Assembly (NCBI GenBank): GCA_030323885.1
Contig: CM059188.1
Coordinates: 116,287,974 to 116,351,973 of the forward strand
Source of the DNA: Branchipolynoe longqiensis
Lineage: Eukaryota; Annelida; Polychaeta; Phyllodocida; Polynoidae
Length of the DNA: 64,000 bases
Reading direction: 5' to 3'
Under the pieces are notes generated by a model that saw nothing but the letters and a program-made list of their open reading frames with translations, searched no databases and was not told the origin of the DNA. The translations under genes were made by a program, and so were the position numbers. Of this stretch, positions 32,704 to 42,855 are shown in pieces; position 1 is the stretch's first letter; every line of letters starts with the position of its first letter.

Positions 32704-32915
32704 CGGAGCACCTCGACCTGAGCCTCCGTGTTGAGACTAGCTGTGATCCTGAACCCGTCCTGATATGACCTTAGATGTTGCCAGGGAGAAAACCTCCAAC
32801 AACCAACCATGATCCTGGACAATGTCCCAGCTGTCTGTGTTGAGAACTCGTACAAAATGCACGCTCCGCCCCTGGACTGACTTGTCGACCCCCCGCCACC
32901 CCACCCCACCCCCCT
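32704..32915 (+). repeat. Dispersed repeat X, short copy with a stray SINE tail
   Basis: GGAGCACCTCGACCTGAGCC parallels 31598 (GGACCACCCCGGCCCGAGTC), and GATCCTGGACAATGTCCCAG parallels 32265. Between them, 32752-32810 is only the tail of a family S SINE (CCGTCCTGATATGACCTTAG ... CCAACAACCAACC), with no head or body. The host phrase TGATCCTG is repeated on both sides of the tail. Confidence 0.75.
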
Positions 32916-33221
32916 ATAGGGCTGTGGTTACTGGCGTCATTACTCGTGGCGCAGATAATGTATGTTATCCAGACACACACGTAGCTGCAGGCTGTCACAC
33001 GAGGTGCCGATGTCGGGCCGATGTCGGGCCGATGTCGGGGCCGTTGCGCGCATACTGTCCGCTCCGAACTACCAATAAATCAACAGCCAGTTTCTGTGAA
33101 GCCACATTCTGTTGTTAGAATTGTACCTAGCCTGTAATTGTGAACCTTTGACTTCAATAGTATCTCTCTCAGACACATAGTTGATTGTGTGCTTTTACAT
33201 TCTCTGTAAAGTGGGTAGGTT
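32916..33221. other. Unassigned, with a short GCCGATGTCGG repeat
   Basis: GCCGATGTCGG is repeated in tandem about three times at 33006-33042. Otherwise no gene or element is seen. Confidence 0.4.
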
Positions 33222-33775
33222 GGTTGTTTGTTGGAGTCTTACATCCTGGCAACATCTAAGGTCATATCAGGATGGCTACCGACTTGTGACAGTGCGAACT
33301 CATGGTGATTTTATAGTGCTGCCCCAGTAGGAAATCGAGGCACTGGCACCATGACCTTATATTCCACTCACTCATATTATCCTGACATTGAGCTAACCAG
33401 TCCTAATGCCAAGTACACACCTACCATATAGGATTCGCGCACTAAAACTCGCGACGACCTTACAACTGAAAACGGGCTGATTCATTTTTCGAATCGTGAA
33501 TCGTAATCGCAAGCAAGCAGTTTTAGCCCTGAAACTGAGTTTTAAGTCGCGAATCGCAATCGGTAGATGTGCTAGGGTATCGCACACCTACCGACTTTTG
33601 GGCAGTTTTAGATCGTAAACGGTAGGTGGGTGCGGATAAACGGTAGGTGTGTACCTGGCATTACACTATGTTATTTAATGCCGATCACATGGAAGCGACA
33701 AGTATCAATTTGGTAAGTCATTGGTTTGACTCAACCAGGATTCGAACCCACCATCCCATCTGGTGAAGACATCTG
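33222..33775 (-). mobile_element. SINE family S, minus strand, split by a 258-bp MITE
   Basis: The reversed tail (GTTGGTTGTTTGTTGGAGTC) runs to AACCAGTCCT, stops at the MITE, and resumes after 33662 with ATTTAATGCCGATCACATGG through GGTTTGACTCAACCAGGATT. The joined SINE is otherwise near full length. Confidence 0.85.
33405..33662. mobile_element. 258-bp MITE with 21-bp inverted repeats
   Basis: The left end AATGCCAAGTACACACCTAC and right end GTAGGTGTGTACCTGGCATT are inverted matches with one mismatch. Subterminal copies of the GGTAGGTG motif occur (33597-33630). The interior holds TCGCGAATCGCAATCG-type near-palindromes. No ORF. The SINE on both sides defines the ends. Confidence 0.9.
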
Positions 33776-33805
33776 TTATTGCGTGTGTTTCAAACCAGCT
33801 GGATC

Positions 33806-34130
33806 CACTGGACGCAGTGGCTGAATCGGCAGAGCACAAGCTTCCCATGTGGAAGGTTGGAAGTTCTAATCCCAGCCGAGTCAAACCCATGACTTATCAA
33901 AATTGATACTTGTCGCTACTCAGCTTAGCGCTCGCGATCAAATAGGACAGGGCAAGGACTGGTTAGCATAGTGTCAGGATGATGTGACCATGTAGGATAT
34001 CGGATCATGGTGCTGGCAGCCTGGTCACCCAGTGGAGCAGCACTATAATGTCCCCATGAGTGCCCACTGTCACAAACCAGTACTCGTCCTGATATGACCT
34101 TAGTAGACGGTGCTAGGACAAAAAAACAAT
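33806..34130 (+). mobile_element. SINE family S, Arg/Leu-type head
   Basis: Head GACGCAGTGGCTGAATCGGC, B-box GGAAGTTCTAATCCC, then GAGTCAAACCCATGACTTAT, body and a diverged A-rich tail (AAAAAAACAATAACATACAA). Confidence 0.88.
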
Positions 34131-34149
34131 AACATACAAAATCAAACCA

Positions 34150-34422
34150 GGTTGGTTGTTGGAGTTTTACATCCTTGCAACATCTAAGGTCATATCAGGA
34201 TGTGTACCAACTTGTGACAGTGCGCACTTAAGGTTGACTTTATAGTGCTGCCCCACCATGACCCAATATTCCACTCAGTCACATTATCCTGACTCTGAGC
34301 TAACCAGTCCTTGCTTGCCCTGTCCTATTAATGCCGAGCGCCAGGCTAGGAAGTGACAAGTATCAATTTTATAAGTCATTGGTTTTACTCGACAGGAAAT
34401 GGAACTGCCGATCTCCCGCCCC
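34150..34422 (-). mobile_element. SINE family S, minus strand
   Basis: Reversed tail GGTTGGTTGTTGGAGTTTTA to reversed B-box region (GGTTTTACTCGACAGGAAAT, CCGATCTCCCGC). About 30 bp of the body (the segment before GGGGCAGCACTATAAA) is deleted. Confidence 0.88.
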
Positions 34423-34501
34423 GTGACGGTGGCCGATGGACGTGTCGTGCAGCAGCTGGCTGCAGGCTGAACACCGAGTGGGCGGGGTTTGTGGGGCGTG
34501 A

Positions 34502-34526
34502 GGTTACCGGAGACACGCCGGTAACC
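34502..34526. other. Perfect 9-bp hairpin
   Basis: GGTTACCGG and CCGGTAACC pair perfectly around a 7-base loop (AGACACG). It stands between a SINE and a satellite and belongs to neither. It could be a palindromic protein-binding site or a remnant element end. Confidence 0.6.
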
Positions 34527-34599
34527 ATGGAAACACAACCCACTATTACCATCTCCCTATCTTAATTGGTAACATGTACATTTAAAAGTCATCTCTAAA

Positions 34600-35492
34600 A
34601 TTCATGTGGTGTGGTATGGTGTGGTGTGGTGTGGTGTGGTGACGTGAGGTGCAACGCAGTGAGGTGTGGTGCAGTATGGTGTGGTGAGGTGTGGTGAGGA
34701 GCAGTGTGATGTAGTATGATGTGGTGTGGTGTGTGGTGATGAGGTGTGGGGTAGTCTGGTGTGGTGAAGGGTGGTGTGGTGAGGTGTGGTGAGGTGCAGT
34801 GTGGTGTGGTGTGATGGGATGTGGTGTGGTGTGGTGTGGTGTTGTAGGGTACAGTGAGGTGTGGTGTGTTGAGGTGTGGTGAGGGGCAGTGTGGTGTGGT
34901 GTTGTGAGGGATGGGATGGTGGGTGGGGTGCAGTGTGGTGTGGTGTGGTGAGGGGCGGGGTGGTGGGTGGGGTGCAGTGTGGTGTGGTGAGGGGTGGTCT
35001 GGTGGGGTGGGGTTATAGGGCAGTGTGGTGCGGTGTGGTGAGGTGAGATGAAGTGTGGTGGGGTGATGTGAAGATGTGTAGAATGTGGTGCATGTGAGCT
35101 GGGGTGAGCTGAGGTGTGGAGTGGTGAGGTGTGGGGTGGTGAAGTGTGATCTGATGTGGTCCGCTGAATATGGTGCATGTGATGTGAGGTGAGGTGACGT
35201 GAGGTGAGATGAGGCGAGATGACGTGAGGTGACGTGACGTGAGGTGAGGCGAGGTGTGGTGAGGTGAGGTGACGTGAGGAGAGGTGATGCGAGGTGACGT
35301 GAGGTGATGCGAGGTGAGGTGACGTGAGGTGACGTGACGTGAGGTGATGTGAGATGACGTGAGGTGAGCTGAGGTGAGCTGCGCTGAGGTGCGTTGAGGT
35401 GAGGTGACGTGAGGTGACGTGAGCTGAGCTGAGGTGACGTGAGGCGAGGTGACGTGAGGCGAGGTGATGTGATGTGATGTGAGGTGAGGTGC
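34600..35492 (+). repeat. 5-bp satellite (GTGGT/GAGGT/GACGT)
   Basis: Tandem 5-mers of type GTGGT with GAGGT and GACGT variants. The first half is mostly GTGGTGTGGT, the second half GTGAGGTGACGT. Because 5 is not a multiple of 3 and the complement has no stop, the minus strand is open for 304 codons (His/Thr/Ser/Pro repeats). That is a composition effect, not a gene. Confidence 0.93.
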
Positions 35493-35784
35493 GCATCCCT
35501 AATTTACCTCAGATGCCAGAATTAGAGTATATTACAAACTTGAAAGTTCCGCTGTTTTCAGCACTTCCTATAATGGTGCCTCCATGCCACGTGAGATGTA
35601 CATTTTTGTTTGCTATATAATCTATCGAAATACAATGATGGAGCTTCGTCGCTGCAAACCGGGGCTTTGTGGAAATGACACTGTTGAATAAATTTGTGTA
35701 GCATCGATTTTCAGTTGAGCTGCTGAAGGAACACTAGACTGCTGGGAAGGTGCGAGCAAGTGTGACGAGGCGGGGACGTTGGCT

Positions 35785-36095
35785 ATTGGAGTTTTACGTC
35801 CTGGCAACATCCAAGGAGGTCATATCCGTACAGGTATCGACTTGTGACATTGCACACTCATGGTGACTTCATAGTGCTGCCAAATTGGGAAATCAGGCCA
35901 CTGACACCATGACCTGATATCCCATTCAGTCACATTATCCTGACACTGAGCTAATAGTTTATCCTATTAATGCTGAGCGCCAGGCTTGGAAGTGACAAGT
36001 ATCAATTTTATAAGTCATTGGTTTGACTCGACAGGGAACCGAACTCCCGATTTCCCACACGCGAAGCCCACACTCTACAGATTCGGCCCCCACAC
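35785..36095 (-). mobile_element. SINE family S, minus strand
   Basis: Reversed tail ATTGGAGTTTTACGTCCTGG to reversed head (GGTTTGACTCGACAGGGAAC ... CAGATTCGGCCCC). Near full length. Confidence 0.88.
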
Positions 36096-36215
36096 CAGGG
36101 GCTGAGAGGGAGAGGGGAGGGGGGGGGGGGGGGGGAGATAGGGGAGGGGGAGAGAGGAGGGGGAGGGGGGAGAGAGGATGGGAGGAGGATGTGGGGGGGG
36201 GGGGGGAGCGGACGC
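36096..36215 (+). repeat. G/A-rich homopurine tract
   Basis: GAGAGGGAGAGGGG passes into a long G run (36119-36135), further GGGGGAGAGAGG blocks and a second G run (36193-36206). It borders the SINE head. Length is unreliable in assembly. Confidence 0.85.
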
Positions 36216-36884
36216 CCTCATGTTATGAATTGCCGTGTTTCGTGGAGCTAAGTAAGTGGTTTAAGAAGGTGACTTGGGTTGTGACGAGGTTAATAGACGA
36301 GTTCGTAATCCCGACTGCGCATGCGCTGAAAACGGGACCCAAAGCAAAAAAACAGGCGCCCGGCCATTGGGTTTACCCATACATGCAATCCAAAACTTCT
36401 GTATGTCTTTTATTTTAAAATAAAATCGAGCAATTTGGCATAAACATGGATTCACTCATGCAACATATTAATGTAATACAAATATTGAATACACAGTTAT
36501 CCATAATTAAGCCTTTTGAGATAACAAACACCCAATTCCACACACATTTGTCAGGCACTTTACTGGTGGCTGCTGTTCACATTGGGATTCGCACTCAGTT
36601 TCCATGCTCTGTGGTAAAGGTGTAGTCCATATTTTAATCTAGAGAAATGCAATAATAGTCCAAATTCCATGATTTCACATCATGAACCATCTTTTTTCTT
36701 TTTCCCCCCTATGGTTTTCAAACACTGGGAAACTGACTCTGGTTATAGACAACAGTTTTTAATCTAAATTTGTCTAGATCTAAATGCAGATGGCGTAAAA
36801 AGTGCTGTTGACTTTTGTGTACATAAAGTGGTAGATAAACGATATTTATTTAATTTGGTATTCTAACTTTCAAACTGTAGCTCA
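36216..36884. other. Unassigned sequence
   Basis: An NRF1-like ACTGCGCATGCGCTGA lies at 36314. The rest is AT-rich without recognisable elements. Confidence 0.4.
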
Positions 36885-36939
36885 AATGTTTTGTAGTAAA
36901 CTTGCAAGTTCCATGGCCGCACTCACTGCTTCAACGCAA

Positions 36940-37110
36940 ACCGTGTGCTTCGCGCGGGTTTGTTTTTCTTTGACGCATCCCACAATGCACCACACGGCTG
37001 GAATTATGAACCTGTCTATTCCTGAGGCGAGGGGCATGCGCATGCGCTGTCAGAACGGAAGTCTTCCGCGGCGCCTGCGCATACTGAGAGCGTTTTTTCG
37101 AACGGGTAGG
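36940..37110. promoter_or_regulatory. NRF1/ETS promoter-like cluster
   Basis: GGCATGCGCATGCGCTG (two overlapping NRF1-like sites, 37032), ACGGAAGTCTTCCG (palindromic ETS-like, 37054) and GGCGCCTGCGCATAC (37070) lie within 60 bp of CpG-rich DNA. Candidate TATA-less promoter. No first exon could be supported on either strand. Confidence 0.35.
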
Positions 37111-37650
37111 GAGACCCGCGTTTTGATGAAGTCACATTTTGAGGGTTTCTCGTGAAGCCTTTTGACCTGGTTCCGGAACACGTTGGCCATATTCCATTAT
37201 GACGCTACGGACCACTCGGGCCATCCGAGTCGTCAGGATTTCAAATAGAACACCGCGAGGTGAGCCTAAAAATACACGGGCCGTGTGCAAAACGACCCGA
37301 CCCCAGTGCCCCACGTCTTGGCTGGGGTTTGCTAGGAGCGATGATGTCACATTTGTGCGGGTACCTGTAGGATAACAGCTACCAGTACAAGTCCTACGTG
37401 GTTTAAAAAATGTATTTTGTTGTTGTAATAACCCAGATTCATTAAATGGAAATATAACTAAACTATGCAATCATAAAATTCTTTAAATCCTATTTTGCGG
37501 TAGTTATATTGTTTATTAAACAACAAGTTTCGGATTAAGCCACCATTTTTTCCACCCCAAGCTGGTTTGTTTATGCAACCCGAGGTCGTATGGCCTGTGC
37601 ATGTGCCAAAAAGTGGTTCAGATGACCCGAGGTTTTTTTAGTTTTTTTTT
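37111..37650. other. Unassigned sequence
   Basis: The first half is CpG-rich and the second AT-rich. A minus-strand ORF of 112 codons (37132-37470) has no recognisable features. Confidence 0.4.
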
Positions 37651-38354
37651 TGTGACAAGGTATTTACCCTGCCCATAATGTATAATCCCCCGCATGGGCA
37701 CTTGTTTTCAACGCTGGACAGCTGTGATGTTGTTTTTGTTCTGATCCTTTGCCCAGGGGTGTTTACTTGTTTCAGCTCAGGCCAGTCTCTCATGTTTTGG
37801 GGTTTTAGTAATAATCTACATTAGTTCTTTTGTATTTTTTCCAGAATTTGTGTCTAGTTTGAGTATGATACCTTAGCCTACTATGTACATCTACTTGGGT
37901 GTCATGTAGGCTTGCGGGAGAGGATCCCGTCCCATATTGGTCTGTTGCAACCCCTTTTCACCTAAGTCCTGTCCTTAGATAGCGCACCGGTGCGCCAGAA
38001 AACACCCGGACTCTTCAGCACTGCGACTAGGTGGGATGGCTGTGTTGTTTGCTTAGCCATTTTGCATTTCAGGGTGGATCAGATGCATGACCGTGGTCTG
38101 TCCATTTCTGTGTTGGTTTGTGCCATTACACATACCCAGGTGGACTGTGCCATGTGGTGATGGTTTCTCTGATGTCCTTAGTGCTTAGGGGGGCTAGTGT
38201 CCATATTTCTTTTCATATCTACCATTTTTGTGGCCTGCCTTTTGCTTTTTGTGCTATTGCACAGCAAGCAGCGACTGTGCTCAGGGGCAGGTGTGATTTT
38301 TGTTCTGTTGGGAATAGTTTCTTTCTTTAGTAGTTTTATGTAGTGGTCAAGGTT
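37651..38354. other. Possible LINE-related flank
   Basis: TATTTACCCTGC, CACTTGTTTTC and TAGTAATAATCTA occur in the same order as in the reversed 43170-43400 segment, so part of this stretch may be the outer region of the same LINE family in opposite orientation. The rest is T-rich with no gene. Confidence 0.35.
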
Positions 38355-38359
38355 ACGGA

Positions 38360-40330
38360 TTACCCATTGTTTTGTGTTTTACTTATTCCAGGCATGTGCT
38401 GCCATGGCGAGTACCTCCTCTCATAGATTTTGGTGTTACTCATTTCTGTCAGTAGTATTGGGGCCACCATATATCTGGTGTCCCTGCGGGGAGTTACTGT
38501 GTAGCCTGATTTTGTGGTGTAGTGGTGTGCTAGTATTTTAAGGCGTGTTTCCCTTCTATTTGTCAATGGTGTTGCATTGCATTTTATGTGTAGTTCCATC
38601 GTAGGGTATCTTTTGTGGACCTGGAGATATATTTTGAGGGCTTTGTTTTGTAGCACCTGCAGTTTGTTTAGAAGTTTACATCACCGTAGTCAAAGTAGGG
38701 GAGGATCATACCCTTATATATTTTAATTTCCATGTTTTCAGTCATGTAGGATCATAATTTTGCCAGGAGCCATATTTTGTGGTTTGATTTCTTTATAGTG
38801 TTTGTTATGCAGAAGTCATAACTTAGGTGTCTGTCTAGGTCCACTCCCAGATATTTGTAGTTGTCTACCTGCTCTAGCTCGCTGTTTCCCAGGAGACACT
38901 TTATAGTATTATTACTGGTTAGTCTTGTACCAAATAGTTCTGTTTTTGATTTACTGCTATTTATAGTTATTTTGTTTAGGTTGCACCACTCAGTCAGTTT
39001 TGTTAGTGTTTGGTTCAGTTTTGTTTCTATTTCTTCAGTTGATTTGCCTGTGGTGTATACCACATTATCATGTTATCAATGTCCAGCCAGTTGTTTAGAT
39101 CATTTATGTATATGAGGAAAAGAAGTGGACCTAGGACTGACCCCTGAGGTACCCCACAGTTTATTTTTTCCTCGTTTGATATGGCCCCATTTACTGTGGT
39201 GCATTGTTTCTGATTTTCTAGGTAGCTTGTTAGCCATTTCCCTGTTACTCCTGTTATTCCCATTTGGGATAGCTTGCTAATTAGGATAGTGTGGTCCACC
39301 ATGTCAAAGGCTTTGCTGAAGTCAATGAATGCTGCACCCACTAGTTTCTTTTTGTTGATATTGTTAGAGATATTGTTTATTAAGTTAGCAATTGTTTTTA
39401 TTGTCGAGTGTTTCTTTTCTGAATCCGCCCTGTTTGCTGTTTAGTACTTTGTGTTTGTTTAGGTGGTCCATAACATGTCTATGCATTACTTTTTCCATTA
39501 GTTTACCAGGTAGTGGTAGTATAGAGATCAGTCTATAGTTACCCAGGGTTTGTTTGTCCCCCCCTTTGTGGAGTGGGGTTACTTTGGCTATCTTCCAGCA
39601 GTCTACATATGTGCCTTCTCTGAATGACTTATTGAAAAGGTTACATAAGACATCTGGGATGCATCCAAGTGCATCCTTCAGTACTATACTCGATATGTTT
39701 TCGATGCCTGACGGTTTGTTGTAGTCAATTTTTTTTATGAGATCTTTTATTTCTTCTATTGTGGTTTGGCAGTCCCCATTGGCTATGTTTAGTGTTGATG
39801 CTTTTGTCGCCCAGTCAGAGTTAAATTTTTTGGATAGCTTATTTCCTATTCTAGAAAAATGTTTGTTTATTTTGTTTGCTGCATCACTGTTGCTGATTTC
39901 AATTCCCTCTTTATTGTATAGGGTAATCGAGTCTTTATTTTTGTTGTTTGCGATTAGTATCTTTACATTTTTCCTAAATTTATGTGAGTTTTTTCCCCTT
40001 TGTTGATCCTGTTTGACAATGTAGTTTCTCTTGGCTTTCCCCACTGATTTCTGGCTCCGATTTCATGCTTTATGGTAGTCTTCTATGAGTTGTAGACACC
40101 CGCTTGTTTGAGCTATTTTACCTGTTTTGTATTTGTCCATAATTGTGCTGATTAATTCTGGGGTTAGAGTCTTTTTATTGGGCAGGTAGTGTTGAGATGA
40201 TTTCTCACTTCCCCAATGATAGCCTCCCATTGGCCATTTACATCTATGTCGGTTGGGATTGGTAGTTTGAAAGTTTTTTCCAGGTGGGCTGCTAGCACTT
40301 CCTTTGTGTAGTTTTTGTATGATCTCCTCA
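38360..40330 (-). pseudogene. Reverse transcriptase of the LINE, frameshifted
   Basis: In order on the minus strand: linker (KRNYIVKQDQQRGKNSHKF), the NKPSGI box, VTPLHKGGDKQTLGNYRLIS (RT domain start), KQGGFRK, then a frameshift into AAFIDFSKAFDMVDH (catalytic Asp region) and CGVPQGSVLGPLLFLIYIND. A second frame break falls at the catalytic YADD-type box near 39070: one frame reads LDIDNM, the next DNVVYTTG, and no intact A/M-D-D remains. The thumb (YKYLGVDLDRHLSYDFCITN) and the C-terminal LQNKALKIYLQVHKRYP segment follow. With that box lost, the enzyme would be dead. Confidence 0.9.
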
Positions 40331-40408
40331 TATGGGGCATGGCTTTGTTTTTATTTTTTATTTTCTTTCTAGTAATATATATCAGTTCATGGTCACTGAT
40401 GCCCTAGT

Positions 40409-40419
40409 TCATAGTTCCT
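40409..40419. repeat. Target-site duplication, left copy
   Basis: TCATAGTTCCT here is identical to 42067-42077. The pair brackets the plus-strand LINE insert. Confidence 0.93.
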
Positions 40420-42066
40420 CTGTCCGCTCCCCATCTCTGTCCGCTCGCCATCTCTGTCCGTGGGGAGCGGACAGAGATGTTCTGCTCTCCGTGTACAGAA
40501 CCTTGGTTCGTTCACGAGAGGATTACGGCAGCATAGTATATGGTTCCGCAAGGAAATCATATATTGGGCTGCTAGACACGATCCACCACCAGGGACTGCG
40601 CTTGGCCCTTGGGGCCTTCCGCACCTCACCAGTTCAGAGCCTTTATGTCTAAGCCAATGAACCATCACTTAATAACAGGAGAATCAAACTGGCCATGCAA
40701 TATGTAGTCAAGATAAAAACTAATGCATTGAATCCTGCACACAATTGTCTATTCGAGCAACCATGACGAATCCAGGTATGAAGCCAGGCCAAATTACATC
40801 CGGCCACTGAGGCTCCAAATGCAAACCTCATTTGGAGGCCTTAGGTGTGGATTTGGACGTGTTGGAGGATGCCAAAGTCCCAGAACATCCCCCGTGGTCG
40901 TTGAGAAAAGCCATCGTTATCCCTCCGACTCATGGAACTGAGGAAATCTGGGACACATCCACTCGAGTACAAAGGACTGCATGCAGAGATTCAAGGCCAG
41001 TTTGCAGACCACCTCTCCATATACACTGATGGTTCGAAAGACCAAAGCCGGGTAGCTGCTGCGGCAGTCTGCCGACGGGAAAAATTTGGTGTACGTTTGC
41101 CCGATCAGAGCTACGATTTTCACTGCAGAGGCCCGAGCACTCCTTCTCGCTTTGGAGTGTATCGAGGTATCCAACCACACTAACTATGTTATATACAGTG
41201 ATTCCTTCTCTTGCCTCCTGGCTGTTGCTGACTGAAAAACGAATCACCCTATTCTAGCAAACGGTCCATTTATAAAATGAACCAACTGACAACAGATGTG
41301 TATGATATCCACCTGTGCTGGGTGCCTGGCCATGCTGGCATACCAAGGAAACGAACGAGCTGATCCGGGCTGCGAAGAAGGCCCTGAACTGTGATCTTGA
41401 ACCATGTCTGATCCCTCACTCTGATCTGAAACCACTAATAGCCACCCACATAAAATCCAAATGGCAACATGAGTGGGATGAAAACATCAATAAACTTAAA
41501 GAAATTGAACCATCTGTGTGGAAAGCCACCACAGACTCATGCGGGGAGGTCGGTGGGACCAAGTGGTCCTTAGTCCGCTGCACGTGTTGGCCACTCGTGG
41601 CTTTACACATGCTTTTCTGCTCAAGGGGGAACCTCCCCCTGAATGTATTGGGTGTCAGTCCCCACTGACACTCAAACACATTTTACTAAGTTGCGTTGAT
41701 CTTTTGGCCCTGCGCCAACGGTTCTCTACACTGCAGGCAGTATGCATGACCTTTTTACTAAGGTAAAAACAGGAAAACATATTAGCCTTTTTGTGAGGCA
41801 GCTGGACTGTACCACCTTATATAGTTTACTAAATGGATTCTATTAATTATTAATGAAACTTTTCTTTTTTCTATGGGAATTTGTTTCCCTTGACCACAGA
41901 TATATGATTGTGAGCTTTCTAATTTAATTAGTGTCTATTGGCACATAATTGATTGTCTGCTTTTACATGTAAAAGCGATGGTTTGAACAAAAAACAAACA
42001 TTTCTCGCCGTGAATATGGCCTATGCTGCCGACACGGCGTAAAGAAACCACCAATCAATCAATCAA
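40420..42066 (+). mobile_element. 5'-truncated I/Nimb-like LINE with RNase H, inserted in the LINE
   Basis: From 40460 the plus strand encodes the end of RT (WGADRDVLLSVYRTLVRS, EDYGSIVYGSARKSYIGLLD). Next come an RNase H domain (IYTDGSKDQSRVAAAAVCRR near 41022, YSDSFSCLLAVAD near 41195, WVPGHAG near 41320) and a C-terminal zinc-like PPECIGCQSPLTLKHILLSC (41630-41700). The 3' end is (AATC)n at 42050-42066. RNase H plus the CxxC...H...C motif and this tail fit the I/Nimb-type clades. Frames shift several times. The first 40 bases are an inverted, duplicated copy of the adjoining sequence. Confidence 0.88.
40460..41766 (+). pseudogene. ORF2 3' part: RT thumb, RNase H, CCHC-like tail (frameshifted)
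   Basis: The RT C-terminal region is open to 40650, the RNase H start lies in another frame (40932-41183), and the tail is open in 41518-41766. The first RNase H Asp (TDGSK) and the SDS motif Asp are present. RNase H removes template RNA during reverse transcription in this LINE group. Disruptions between domains show it is not expressed as one protein. Confidence 0.85.
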
Positions 42067-42077
42067 TCATAGTTCCT
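42067..42077. repeat. Target-site duplication, right copy
   Basis: TCATAGTTCCT, matching 40409-40419; it follows directly on the (AATC)n tail. Confidence 0.93.
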
Positions 42078-42079
42078 GA

Positions 42080-42855
42080 GGTGTGTGTATGGTTTGAGTC
42101 TGTTATTATTAGGTCTATTATTGAGCTGTTTTCTCCAAGTCTAGTTCGTTCCCTAATTTGTTGCTTTAGTCCCTTTCCTTTGATTAGGTTCTTCAGTGAG
42201 TGTTTGTTTTTATTGTTTGTTTTGTAGTTTATATTGAAGTCCCCTAGTAGGAATATCTCAGCTTTTGCAAGCTTTGACACATTATCAAGGGACGTTTCTA
42301 GCTGTGTGGTAAATTCTTCGATGTTCCCATTTGGTGATCTATATAGACTCCCCACAGCTATGTTTGCTTGTTTCTCATTGTTTATTACTGTCCATACTAA
42401 CTCAATACTTGTATGTGACCTATTTGCTTCTTGTAGTGTTTTATGTTCTTGAGTTTAGGTTTTGTTTGGTGTATATTGCAACCCCTCCACCCTTTTGTTG
42501 TGTTTGTGCATTTGTCAGTGTGTTTCTGTCCTCTCTCACAAGCCTGTACCCATTAATTTCTAGCAGTTTGTCACTATGCAGCTCATGAAACCATGTTTCT
42601 GACAGTGTCAACACATCAAATTTACATATATCTAAGTGTAGCTTAATGCTGTCAAGATTACTGTAGGCACTTTGGCAGTTTAGATGGGCAAAATGTAAGC
42701 CTCTGCCTAGTCTACAGTCAATCTCTTCCACCATATTTGTGTGTTGATTTAGGTATAGGTAGCCGCTTGGTGCTGGAAGAGGGTTTTGTTTTCTAGTGGT
42801 GCTTAATCGAATATGGCCGTTATGTGCCGAACTGCCCCACGTGACTCGGCTCAAC
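42080..42855 (-). pseudogene. LINE endonuclease domain, frameshifted
   Basis: N-terminal part (42441-42854): FAHLNCQSAYSNLDSIKLHL, FDVLTLSETWFHEL and GGGVAIYTKQNL, the start of an exonuclease-endonuclease-phosphatase fold with the catalytic Asn and Glu boxes. C-terminal part (42059-42355): GSLYRSPNGN, EIFLLGDFNINY (catalytic Asp/Asn box) and SIIDLIITDS. The two parts lie in different frames. The domain nicks target DNA to prime reverse transcription in active elements. Confidence 0.88.

Noticed and set aside
34582..35496. 304-codon His/Thr/Ser/Pro ORF on the minus strand
   Set aside because: It is the complement of a 5-bp satellite that has no stops; composition alone explains it.
36886..37155. 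Short host gene downstream of the NRF1-like cluster
   Set aside because: The ORF overlaps the motif cluster itself, has no recognisable features and an ORF on the other strand abuts it.
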